64,000 bases of DNA from Pseudomonas paracarnis. Lineage in GTDB: Bacteria; Pseudomonadota; Gammaproteobacteria; Pseudomonadales; Pseudomonadaceae. Position 1 is the first letter of the stretch. Each line of letters begins with the position of its first letter. Made by a program: the position numbers and the translations under genes. The stretch is taken from positions 868,001 through 932,000 of the forward strand of contig NZ_CAJFCN010000001.1 in assembly GCF_904063055.1 (NCBI RefSeq). The letters are read 5' to 3'. The notes under the pieces are model-generated. The model was not told the origin of the DNA, made no database searches, and saw only the letters and a program-made list of their open reading frames with translations. Positions 25,450-32,376 of the stretch are shown here, one piece after another.

Positions 25450-26334
25450 CTAGAAGAATACGAAATATACGCTGAGTGCTATGGACAACAGAAGTAATCC
25501 TGCAAGACCGGTCTTTTGATGGGCTGCGAAGAGAGTCAAAAACCCGGTTTTAGGGCGGTCCGGATTAAGTTCCCACTCAGATGGAACAATTTCGTCGGAT
25601 TCAAATAACGGTCGCCAGTACTTCTTAATGTGCTGTACATGGTTTTCGAAAAACTCGCTGTGAGAGTAATTGAAGTATCTGTCTGTTACAGTCGCGTTCT
25701 TAAATCCAACACGCCCAGTACTCCCATATCCCCAAGTACAGCAGCTGGCTATTAGCGGCCAGATATCTCTTACGCCCACATCATTAATAATCGAGCTCTT
25801 TCGCATGTTTCGAGCATTGCGGTCCCACGGGTAGCTGCGTTTAATAAGACACCCACTCAGCACAATTTTATCAAAGCTAATGTCTGGATGATCCTCTAGG
25901 ATTCTGCTTACTACATACGTGCCAAAGCTGTGAGCAATTACTGAAATTCGAGCGAGCGGCTCTTCGTCTTTCAGTTTTCTGATGTCACGAACAATTTTAT
26001 TAATAGGCCCTGCCCGAAACGGGCCAGCTAATTGCATTCCAGTGACTACGTCATAGCCTAAGTCATGCACTTGCAAGTTCGGTACGCCAAGAAACTCTCT
26101 TTGGACGTCACGTTGCCAAGCACCATCCGTTCGAATTCCGTGGATGAGTACTAGTATCCTGGAGTCTGCACTGTCGCGAATGCCACTGCGTTTGTTATCG
26201 ACTAACGCATCGAACAAATCTTTTTGATCTTTGGGTATTGTGGTGCGCAGCAAACTAAATACTTCTTTTCTTTTGTTATTGTCAGTTGCGGCCCACAATG
26301 TTTCAACTAGTTTGATAACTTCAGTGGAGTTCAT
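25450..26334 (-). CDS. Membrane-anchored alpha/beta hydrolase, cargo operon gene 3
   Basis: The 294-aa protein has an alpha/beta-hydrolase fold. It shows an oxyanion-type LVLIHG (His65-Gly66), a nucleophile elbow AHSFG with Ser136, a candidate acid in NDVGVRD (Asp185 or Asp190), and a candidate His225 in YSHSEFF. Residues about 1-50 form a helical N-terminal module, and the C-terminus (about 275-294, GLAGLLLLSIALSVYFVFF) is a single transmembrane helix ending at the last residue, a tail anchor. Lipase- or esterase-like action at the membrane is plausible. It overlaps the upstream gene by 14 bp, making it last in a three-gene operon at the phage cargo position. Confidence 0.75.
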   Translation of the reverse strand: MNSTEVIKLVETLWAATDNNKRKEVFSLLRTTIPKDQKDLFDALVDNKRSGIRDSADSRILVLIHGIRTDGAWQRDVQREFLGVPNLQVHDLGYDVVTGMQLAGPFRAGPINKIVRDIRKLKDEEPLARISVIAHSFGTYVVSRILEDHPDISFDKIVLSGCLIKRSYPWDRNARNMRKSSIINDVGVRDIWPLIASCCTWGYGSTGRVGFKNATVTDRYFNYSHSEFFENHVQHIKKYWRPLFESDEIVPSEWELNPDRPKTGFLTLFAAHQKTGLAGLLLLSIALSVYFVFF

Positions 26335-26707
26335 CTTTTGCCACGCTGTACATGGTTTCTAGATCGCTATCACTGACTTCCATTTCAACTCCCCTCAAAG
26401 GGTCGAAGACAAGCGAAGGGCATTCGTACCAGCTATCAACCTGCATAATTTCAGGGCCTAGCGGTGATCTGATCACCAAGCGACGTTCCATGATTCCTGC
26501 CTGCACAAGCAGTGTTGTCAATTTCGCGAAGCGCGCGGAGCTTCCTGCTTGGGAAATATCAAACAGGCGATTGATGTTCATGGTTACCTCATAAACTCTT
26601 GCGCCGCTGGCCCTTTCGATATCTTCAAAGTGCTCAGCAACCCTAACGAGAGCATCTGCAATTTGCGGATTTTCTTCAATTAAGGGAGAGAATCTTTTCG
26701 ATAACAT
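26321..26707 (-). CDS. Unknown protein, cargo operon gene 2
   Basis: The 128-aa soluble protein has a helical N-terminus (NPQIADALVRVAEHFEDIERASG) and a central segment FAKLTTLLVQAGIMERRLVIRSPLGPEI that reads like a winged-helix recognition helix plus wing. The end is acidic (EMEVSDSDLETMYSVAKDE). It overlaps gene 1 by 32 bp and gene 3 by 14 bp, so the three are co-translated. It has no catalytic motif that I recognise. It may be an adaptor between the larger protein and the hydrolase. Confidence 0.6.
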   Translation of the reverse strand: MLSKRFSPLIEENPQIADALVRVAEHFEDIERASGARVYEVTMNINRLFDISQAGSSARFAKLTTLLVQAGIMERRLVIRSPLGPEIMQVDSWYECPSLVFDPLRGVEMEVSDSDLETMYSVAKDELH

Positions 26708-27704
26708 AAGAATATTCCCCAGGCGTGCAAGTAGCGGTTATTGCAAACTCATTCCGCTCGCCGCTCAAATATACGTGTATTTGCCGACTGGCGTCATCTG
26801 GCATTATAAACCAAATGTTAGAACCCGTCACAAAACCTTTTTCTGCCATGAAGCTCTTCATCGCGGCGGAAGAACCGCCATCTTCCGAAAGGTTCTTAGA
26901 CAAATTGGATGCAGCGAGGTTCATCGATATTCCGAAATCGTTCATGGCGGTGGTAGTGCTATATCGAATAATTCCGGTGAAATCTTGCTGTTTATTATAT
27001 AGCGTATCTTTTGCTTTGCTCAAAGATACCGGCTCAAAGACACTGATCGGTACAAATTTGAGAATCATGCTGATAATTGCAGATAATTGTTCGTGATACT
27101 TTGTCGAGGTGTCTCTCGAAGCAATTCGTATCTGTAAGAGGCCATCACGATCCAAGTGAGCGATACTAATAGCCCTTTTCTTGGTTATCTGATAGGTCTT
27201 AGTTCGCTGGCTCATCGCAGCATTCAAACTATCATCTACAAGTTTGCTGCTTTCCCGAGTTTCGCAAATTTTCACAGTCAGTGAGATTGGACCGGAGCCA
27301 TTAGGGGCATCTTCCAGTCTAATATCAACTATCTCGGGGGCTTCTGGCATTTCGAGGTGCAAAGGAATAGACATGCGCTCGAGGACACCAAGTTCTGTGG
27401 CAACCGCTTCCACCCGAGCTCTACCTAGTATTTTTTGCGCATCAGCAGGGAGGCACTTAAAGAGAAAAATGTGCTGTTTTCCGAACTCTTCCACTTGCCG
27501 CAACAGGACGGAGAGGTCTTCGATTGTTAGTTTTTTCGATTCTAGTGCAGGCAGAATTCTTTGAGTGTAAAGCTCGTCCCAATTGGGCGCGGTAATGGGG
27601 ACTTTGCGGTCGCGCAAAAAATCACGAACTACTTCGAGGCTACTGGCCTCTTTGATCAACCCAAACACCATTTTTGCTTGTTTCTGTTCTGCCGGGCTAA
27701 GCAC
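26676..27704 (-). CDS. Unknown 342-aa protein, cargo operon gene 1
   Basis: The start is a GTG at 27704 with a good Shine-Dalgarno sequence (GGAG, 7 nt upstream); the next ATG would lose 11 residues. The 342-aa product is soluble, with an N-terminal helical domain (about 1-125, MLSPAEQKQAKMVFGLIKEASSL...PADAQKIL) and a mixed alpha/beta C-terminal part (DGLLQIRIASRD; FTGIIRYSTTTAMNDFGISMNLAASNLS; NIWFIMPDDASRQIHVYLSG). No family is recognised. As the largest soluble gene upstream of a membrane hydrolase, it is a candidate sensor or scaffold. GC content is lower than in the flanking late genes, consistent with separate acquisition. Confidence 0.65.
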   Translation of the reverse strand: MLSPAEQKQAKMVFGLIKEASSLEVVRDFLRDRKVPITAPNWDELYTQRILPALESKKLTIEDLSVLLRQVEEFGKQHIFLFKCLPADAQKILGRARVEAVATELGVLERMSIPLHLEMPEAPEIVDIRLEDAPNGSGPISLTVKICETRESSKLVDDSLNAAMSQRTKTYQITKKRAISIAHLDRDGLLQIRIASRDTSTKYHEQLSAIISMILKFVPISVFEPVSLSKAKDTLYNKQQDFTGIIRYSTTTAMNDFGISMNLAASNLSKNLSEDGGSSAAMKSFMAEKGFVTGSNIWFIMPDDASRQIHVYLSGERNEFAITATCTPGEYSYVIEKILSLN

Positions 27705-27904
27705 TCGCTTACTCCATATCTGGAAAACTTTTGAGTGGCCGTCAACAGATGGCCGACTTCGTTTTACAGAGATGGCAACGGTCGCTCATAGGCAACCCAC
27801 CTGGCTCACGTATAGACGCCGCTTCCCTGCCGGTGAATTTTCGCCTTTAACACGAATGAACACAATCGTTACATCGAAAAATATCAGTTAACGGCTCGCG
27901 AGCT

Positions 27905-28134
27905 GTGCCGATTTTGGCCTCTCAAGCAGGCTGATCTGCGCTATTTCTGGAGCAATCACCCCGTATGCCGGCGGCTGGCGCTCGAGGTTGAGCGTTACCG
28001 CCGTGTGATCGAAGTCCACCCACTAGGCGCGGCGCGAATACTTCGGCGGCAATTTGACGGCCCTGCATCTGTTACAGCAGGTGATGACCGAGGAATGCGA
28101 GCGTTTACCTGCGGAGCTCTCTGACAGGGATTGA
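27905..28134 (+). pseudogene. Possible degraded coding remnant between cargo operon and cos
   Basis: A plus-strand frame reads RFWPLKQADLRYFWSNHPVCRRLALEVERYRRVIEVHP up to about 28023. It then appears to continue in another frame as YFGGNLTALHLLQQVMTEECERLPAELSDRD, ending at the TGA at 28132-28134. Both parts look protein-like but no start codon or single open frame joins them, so a frameshifted remnant is the simplest reading. I do not recognise the parent gene. Support is limited. Confidence 0.3.
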
Positions 28135-28304
28135 AGGCAGTAAAAAGTCCAAGAAGTCTTCGACCACGTCCGCCAGAGGGGACCGACGGCGCCAAGAATG
28201 ATCCAGATCAGGACGGGCAGGCCCAGCCGCGGCTGGATAGGCTGTCGCGCACCATTTTGGGGCGCTTTTGATTGGACGTGGTAGGCCGTCACCTGGCGCG
28301 CGCC

Positions 28305-28323
28305 GTCGTCCCCCCACCTCGCC
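28305..28323 (-). other. Putative cos site (cohesive-end sequence)
   Basis: The minus strand reads GGCGAGGTGGGGGGACGAC, which I align with the 19-nt cohesive end of P2 as I remember it, GGCGAGGCGGGGAAAGCAC: 14 of 19 positions match, including the first seven. The flank continues with GGCGCGCGCC...TGACGG, also like P2 (TGCGCGCTGACGG). The orientation is right: reading away from this end leads to portal gene Q. Purine-rich runs at about 28480-28497 (GAGGGGGGAGGGGGG) are also reminiscent of the P2 cos flank. Confidence 0.6.
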
Positions 28324-28506
28324 TGCGGGCTAAATGGGTCGTTTTTTCTGCAGCCCTGCGGACCGCTCAACACGGCGCCGGCTGGGGGGCTGAACAAGGT
28401 TGTGGGGTGGTCAAAAGCCTGCGGAACCCTGCACCGAGGGGGTATTTCGTTGAAGGCGTGTCTGGAGGCTCTGCTGTTGAGGGGGGAGGGGGGGAGTTTC
28501 AAAAAG

Positions 28507-28780
28507 AGTAATTTCAGTAATCTCCCCACCGAAACGGCCTGGAGGCCACGTATTCCGTGGGAATTGAGATTACAAAAAGGAGTAACAGAGAAGTAATTGA
28601 AAAGGTAATTTCCTGCCAACCTATTGATTTTAAAGGGCTTTATGAAAGTAGAGAATTACATTTATAAAGAGTAATCAGATTACCTCAATATTACTTAAAG
28701 ATTACCTTTTGCTCGAAACGTAAAACCCCTTATTTTCAATGGCTTGGGCGTGAAAAATGGTCAAGATTACTTATGTTACT
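28507..28780. repeat. AT-rich cluster of GTAAT/ATTAC motifs
   Basis: Ten copies of GTAAT or its complement ATTAC, plus a GTAAC and a GTTAC, occur within about 270 bp (GTAAT at 28508, 28517, 28593, 28605, 28671; ATTAC at 28569, 28655, 28679, 28690, 28701, 28766). Several are paired (AGTAATTTCAGTAATCT; GTAATCAGATTACC). The tract is far more AT-rich than its flanks and lies 180 bp from the cos-like site. Candidate roles are iterons, integrase arm-type sites, or binding sites for a phage regulator. Confidence 0.55.
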
Positions 28781-29027
28781 CTTTTTTCTAGCCCAAAAAA
28801 TTCTGGACTACCTGCCCCCTACATGTAGGCGCAGGCGTACGATCAGTGCAGTCGGCTTGCGCGATGATTTGTAGGGTCGATGCCTGGTGCTGAGAGGTGT
28901 GTGAATAGGCTCGGGACGGAGCGAAATGCTTCACAGAGGGATTAGGTGGGAATTTGGCTTGAGTGTGACCGGCTTCGTATGAGTGGTCGAAGCCAGCACG
29001 GGGCCCTGGGGCAGGATTACTTGCTCT

Positions 29028-30038
29028 CTAAGTGACTGGATCCCGAGGAAGGGAGTTTTTTCGGGTGAGACCAAGGCTCAGACCGTTAGGGAGTTGTTCG
29101 ATTGTGATGAGGGCGAGATCGTCAGTAATCATCCGGTCATCATCTAGAACTGCAAAGGACGGGGCCCAGCGGAGCATCTCTTTATCAAACTCGTAGATCA
29201 ATTGGCGACTGGGCGTGCCTTGGGCTCTTAACCTCTCAACGAGCTGAGCTGCTTGAGTTGCCGCATTCGGCAAGGCGTCCATAGCAGCACTATGCTTACC
29301 CTTATCAGTTCCGCGAAAAAGGAAAGAAACTTGGCAGCCATTTTGGAAGGAGTGAAGGTCGAGTACAGGATTGCGCCGATCATCGAAGTGCGCCAACAGT
29401 TGTCTAACCCATCCATTAATTCCCGCATAGGTTGCTTTGCCCGCCTCCGTCGCAATTGCCGTCACGTACGGGACGAAGACTAAAGCTACGAAGGGCAAGG
29501 CAACTCTAATCAGCTCAAGTGCTGACGACTCAGCGTTATGCGACAGTTCCGTACGTTGTATCGGGACCGGTGCGTCGTTGGTGACCGCATCAACCCACGC
29601 CTCATCGAGCTCCCTGGGGTCAATTGCGAATTCAATCACCAAATTTTCAAACAGCTCGGGTAGCTCTCTTGGTAGCGGTACTGTCGTGGATGCATCGAAT
29701 CCAATGTCCGCAAAAGACAGAACGTCACCACCTGCATACAACCCTAATACAGCAGCAACAAACTGGTGGCCGTCCTCCGTTTCAAAGTACGCACTTTCTA
29801 TCACCTTTCCTTTTGGTCGGCCCGGATCATGCTCATGCAGAAGGATATGTGGATGATTGTTGATTTTGAAAACCAGCTCCTGCGGATCAGTAGGAACAAT
29901 ATGGTTGCCATCGGGACCGCAAGCATTTGTCCAAATTACTCCGCTGACGATTTTGCCGAAAACACCATCGGAATGCCGACGTATGGCATTGGTGACCCAT
30001 TCGTGGGCAGCAGCATTTTCATTTATGAGTTCGGACAT
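29028..30038 (-). CDS. Unknown protein with prohead-protease-like motif and one membrane segment
   Basis: The product is 336 aa from the ATG at 30038 (MSELINENAA), a better start than the one at 30068. Residues about 62-100 (HPHILLHEHDPGRPKGKVIESAYFETEDGHQFVAAVLGLY) look like the histidine region of phage prohead proteases (LL.EHDP..P.GKV). A hydrophobic segment at about 173-197 (LELIRVALPFVALVFVPYVTAIA) is followed by about 140 hydrophilic residues. It stands alone, with no operon partner, in the accessory zone beyond the cos-like site. Whether it belongs to the prophage (the ctx-like position of phiCTX) or to the chromosome is unclear. Function is unknown. Confidence 0.6.
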   Translation of the reverse strand: MSELINENAAAHEWVTNAIRRHSDGVFGKIVSGVIWTNACGPDGNHIVPTDPQELVFKINNHPHILLHEHDPGRPKGKVIESAYFETEDGHQFVAAVLGLYAGGDVLSFADIGFDASTTVPLPRELPELFENLVIEFAIDPRELDEAWVDAVTNDAPVPIQRTELSHNAESSALELIRVALPFVALVFVPYVTAIATEAGKATYAGINGWVRQLLAHFDDRRNPVLDLHSFQNGCQVSFLFRGTDKGKHSAAMDALPNAATQAAQLVERLRAQGTPSRQLIYEFDKEMLRWAPSFAVLDDDRMITDDLALITIEQLPNGLSLGLTRKNSLPRDPVT

Positions 30039-30554
30039 AGAGCCTCCATACCTTCTGCGTCGGCCCATTTAGGCCTGGTGCCTTCCCAGATGGGTCTTCT
30101 TTCATTGCAGAGCGGGAGCTGTCAGTGAGCTACAGCGTATTTGCTTGAATCTTGACTCGGTTCGGATGGGTTTGGCTACGGGGGAAGGTGAGAGATCGAA
30201 GGAAGGAAGAATGGAGGTGGTACAGAAGTGGTACGGAAACTTTTATGGTGCGCTACAGGGTGCGTATTTAAAGGCCTGTAGAGTTAGTAGCTCCAATCCA
30301 TCATGGGGGCGACGGAGAAGCGGCGGGAGAGGGCTTTCGGTGGAGCTATGGCTGAAGGCATTGGAGTCTTGGATGGAGAATGCGAAGGGTGGGCAGTTTA
30401 TCAGGAATGGGTCGGAGGGGCTGGGTGATGATCGGGTGGCGCGAGACCCTAATATTAAACAAATCTGTCTTCCTTTTCCGTCCCCCTTTTCCTTTGGATT
30501 TTCGAGAGCTATTTCGCTTCGTCTTCCAGATTTTTGAATGCTTTTTCAAGCCAC
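30039..30554. other. Non-coding accessory stretch with GTGGTAC direct repeats
   Basis: I see no convincing gene between the 336-aa protein and the antitoxin. Two GTGGTAC repeats separated by 4 bp (30217-30234) sit in a purine-rich stretch. Repeats like this can be integrase arm-type sites, so a phage attachment region is possible, but the matching left end is outside the window. The 393-bp open frame at 30145-30537 has no recognisable features. The remains of a toxin gene lie at 30509-30565. Confidence 0.35.
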
Positions 30555-30565
30555 TCAACCCGGAT
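30509..30565 (-). pseudogene. ParE/RelE-type toxin remnant
   Basis: Directly after the antitoxin, the minus strand reads IRVEWLEKAFKNLEDEAK followed by a stop. This is the usual N-terminal motif of ParE/RelE toxins (typically M.VEWL..AL.NLD.EA..IA). The start codon is out of frame: ATGAAT at 30569 would join this frame only with an indel of one or two bases. The rest of the toxin is gone, so the toxin gene is dead. Confidence 0.6.
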
Positions 30566-30797
30566 TCATGCTCCAGCGCCTAGCGCGTATGGCTGCTACT
30601 TGGTCATTGGTGGCGAATTTGCCTTGGCCGGCTTCCTTTACTGCCAGCTCAATTTGGGCGGTCAGCGTTTTTTTGTGCTCGATGTAGTCGCGAAGAACGT
30701 CCATTGCTAGGTAGCTTGCTGTCTGACCGTTGGTTTTTGCTAGGTCGGCGAGAGAATTGGATAAGTCTTCCGGCAGGTTTAGGGATATTCCAGTCAT
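30555..30797 (-). CDS. Ribbon-helix-helix antitoxin, orphaned
   Basis: The 80-aa protein has an N-terminal ribbon-helix-helix fold (MTGISLNLPEDLSNSLADLAKTNGQTASYLAMDVLRDYIEHK) and a C-terminal toxin-wrapping tail (ELAVKEAGQGKFATNDQVAAIRARRW), typical of CopG/ParD/RelB-type antitoxins. Family members bind their own promoter and neutralise a ParE/RelE toxin encoded just downstream. Here only an 18-codon toxin remnant follows, so the antitoxin is orphaned. It may persist as a regulator or as an anti-toxin against related systems. Confidence 0.78.
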   Translation of the reverse strand: MTGISLNLPEDLSNSLADLAKTNGQTASYLAMDVLRDYIEHKKTLTAQIELAVKEAGQGKFATNDQVAAIRARRWSMNPG

Positions 30798-30969
30798 GGC
30801 AGCCTCGATGAAAGAAGGTTTTGGGGCATCTTACGCCTTGGAGCGGTGGGTTGAATCGACAGGTCGTGGTGAGGTGTGTCTGGGAGTGAATCGTTTGCTT
30901 TTCCTATACCAACTCAAAACCGGTTATGGTGGTCTGATACGATATCTCGGTAAATTTGAACAGGTATTT

Positions 30970-31212
30970 ATGATTACAAGAGAGGATATGAAACCTTGGG
31001 TTGTTACCGCGTTGAAATCCATGGGTGGGGTTGGCTGGCCGAGGGATGTCGCCAAATATATATGGGATCATTATGAGTCTGATATAAAGCGGTCCGGCTC
31101 GCTTCTCTATACTTGGCAGTACGACGTTCGGTGGACGGCAATGGCGATGAGAAAGGATGGGGTGTTGAAGCCAGTCGATGGCCGAAATGATAAACCTTGG
31201 GAGCTTGCTTAG
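30970..31212 (+). CDS. Small conserved unknown protein (Mrr-N-like winged helix)
   Basis: The product is 80 aa from the ATG at 30970 (MITREDMKPWVVTALKSMGGVGWPRDVAKYIWDHYESDIKRSGSLLYTWQYDVRWTAMAMRKDGVLKPVD). The pattern of a helix, a G-rich turn, KYIWDHYE and W-Q-YDVRWTA-MRK-DGVL resembles the winged-helix N-terminal domain found in Mrr-type proteins, here as a stand-alone protein. The frame is open upstream to 30730, but those codons overlap the antitoxin on the other strand. No operon partner is present. Function is unknown. Confidence 0.6.
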   Translation: MITREDMKPWVVTALKSMGGVGWPRDVAKYIWDHYESDIKRSGSLLYTWQYDVRWTAMAMRKDGVLKPVDGRNDKPWELA

Positions 31213-31644
31213 GTAATTGTCTTGAATGTTCAATGGGGGAGTTGTTCGCTTCCACTGTGTATTAAAAGTCTAGGCTTCCTTTCAGCGAATAATAGGTATT
31301 GGTCGCGCTTCGGAGTCAGACCACCATACCTTCATCTCTGATCCAAAACCCAGCGGGAAACTTCCCACACTTTTCTCGGCTTGCCCCTCAGACCTCCTCT
31401 GGCTAACCTCCCTAAACCGCTGGAAAACCAGCGGTCGGATGTGGAAGTCCGTACCGAGCTAAGACGCAATCGTCATAAACACCTACCGGCGTTTTTTAAC
31501 GTCTGTATCATGTGTTTCGGCGGCTGTGCGCGGGGCACTTCGGTGCGCCGGGTCCTTAGCCCTGGTCTTCCACACCTGCGTACAGCTGCCACCTCTCATG
31601 TGGAAGTGAGACTGGTAGTTCCTGAATAGTTAAGGAGCTTCGCC
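31213..31644 (+). promoter_or_regulatory. Structured leader upstream of the DUF6124 gene (31381-31644)
   Basis: The gap holds no gene, but from about 31381 it has strong RNA-structure features: ACCGCTGG-AAAA-CCAGCGGT (31416-31435, perfect 8-bp stem with a GNRA-like loop), a UUCG-capped stem around GGGGCAC-TTCG-GTGC (about 31533-31550), and complementary GTGGAAG / CTTCCAC blocks that could bring the ends together. The tract stops at a good ribosome-binding site (AAGGAG, 31632). From memory, DUF6124 genes in pseudomonads often have such leaders; a cis-regulatory or small RNA is plausible. Confidence 0.5.
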
Positions 31645-32010
31645 ATGTACAAGGTCACACCTAATCCGCCTTATGCTTCAAACGCTGCATCCTCTGATCC
31701 CAAGCTTCAAGCCGCAGCCCAGCGAGCAATCCATCATCACTTGCCCCCATCCGACGACGCTGCGCCCACCGAGCGCCCAAGCGACAACCTATTCATCGTC
31801 AACCCGTCCACCGACTCCGAAACCCTCCTGGCCAACGCCGCCGAAAACCTCGCATCCGCCAACGAAATGGCCGTCACCTTGGCGTTCGATCTCGACGACT
31901 CCCAGCGTGCCATCGCCCTGGGCATCCAGCAGTTAATCGAGTTGAGCTCGCTGCTCGTTGACCGAGCCCAGGAGCAGGTTGCGCCTGTAACCGCCTCAGT
32001 TAAAGCCTGA
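31645..32010 (+). CDS. DUF6124 family protein
   Basis: The 121-aa protein is of a type abundant in the P. fluorescens group (DUF6124, formerly DUF3077): MYKVTPNPP start, disordered Pro/Ala-rich N-terminal half, then SDNLFIVNPSTDSETLLANAAENLASANEMAVTLAFDLDDSQRAIALGIQQLIELSSLLVD, a helical bundle-like C-terminal half. It is soluble. Family function is unknown. It has a strong ribosome-binding site and a long structured leader. A GCCGCCTT/AAGGCGGC hairpin (32022-32042) follows the stop and may terminate the transcript. Confidence 0.8.
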   Translation: MYKVTPNPPYASNAASSDPKLQAAAQRAIHHHLPPSDDAAPTERPSDNLFIVNPSTDSETLLANAAENLASANEMAVTLAFDLDDSQRAIALGIQQLIELSSLLVDRAQEQVAPVTASVKA

Positions 32011-32021
32011 CAACTAACCCT

Positions 32022-32042
32022 GCCGCCTTGCCCTAAGGCGGC
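32022..32042 (+). terminator. Hairpin after the DUF6124 gene
   Basis: A perfect 8-bp stem GCCGCCTT/AAGGCGGC with a 5-nt loop (GCCCT) lies 12 nt after the stop codon. No T-run follows, so it could be a weak terminator or a 3'-end stabiliser. Confidence 0.55.
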
Positions 32043-32157
32043 AACCTGAACTTATGCTGTCTTCCAGCAAAGTTTCATAATTCCCTGCGCCGTTGAGGTC
32101 TACGATTCCCTGCGAGAGAGGACCCCAGCGCCTCCAGCCCATAGGGAACTGAAAACC

Positions 32158-32376
32158 ATGATCTCGAACCTCGTCAAAGTCGTGATGATCACCGGCACGT
32201 TGTTGTTAAGCGCTTGTTCATCTTCACCCGCCGTGAGCAGTGACCCGTGCTTTTCAGGTGGATGCCAGGCGTTTGGTGACCATAGCCCCAACAAGGCCGC
32301 GAAGATGAATTTCGGTGGCAGTGGGCTGGGGAGTAGTTATGGGGAGTATGGTTCGGGGTTGTTGCATGATGATTGA
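32158..32376 (+). CDS. Small lipoprotein
   Basis: The 72-aa protein has a lipoprotein signal peptide (MISNLVKVVMITGTLLLSAC, lipobox LLSAC, Cys20) and a short Gly/Ser-rich mature part containing two further Cys residues (SSDPCFSGGCQAFGDHSPN). The start is preceded by an A/G-rich stretch (GGGAACTGAAAACC). No family is recognised. It stands between the DUF6124 gene and a REP-rich intergenic region, with no operon partner. Confidence 0.65.
   Translation: MISNLVKVVMITGTLLLSACSSSPAVSSDPCFSGGCQAFGDHSPNKAAKMNFGGSGLGSSYGEYGSGLLHDD

Noticed and set aside
28023..28619. 198-codon minus-strand open frame over the cos-like region
   Set aside because: Composition is low-complexity and Cys/Arg/Pro-rich, there is no ribosome-binding site, and it overlaps the cos-like site and the putative remnant.
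30289..30330. Possible tRNA 3' end near GTAGCTCCAATCCATCATGG
   Set aside because: No cloverleaf or T-arm sequence can be formed around it, so it does not support a tRNA attachment site.
30145..30537. 130-codon plus-strand open frame
   Set aside because: There are no family features, it overlaps the toxin remnant, and the sequence is purine-biased rather than codon-biased.
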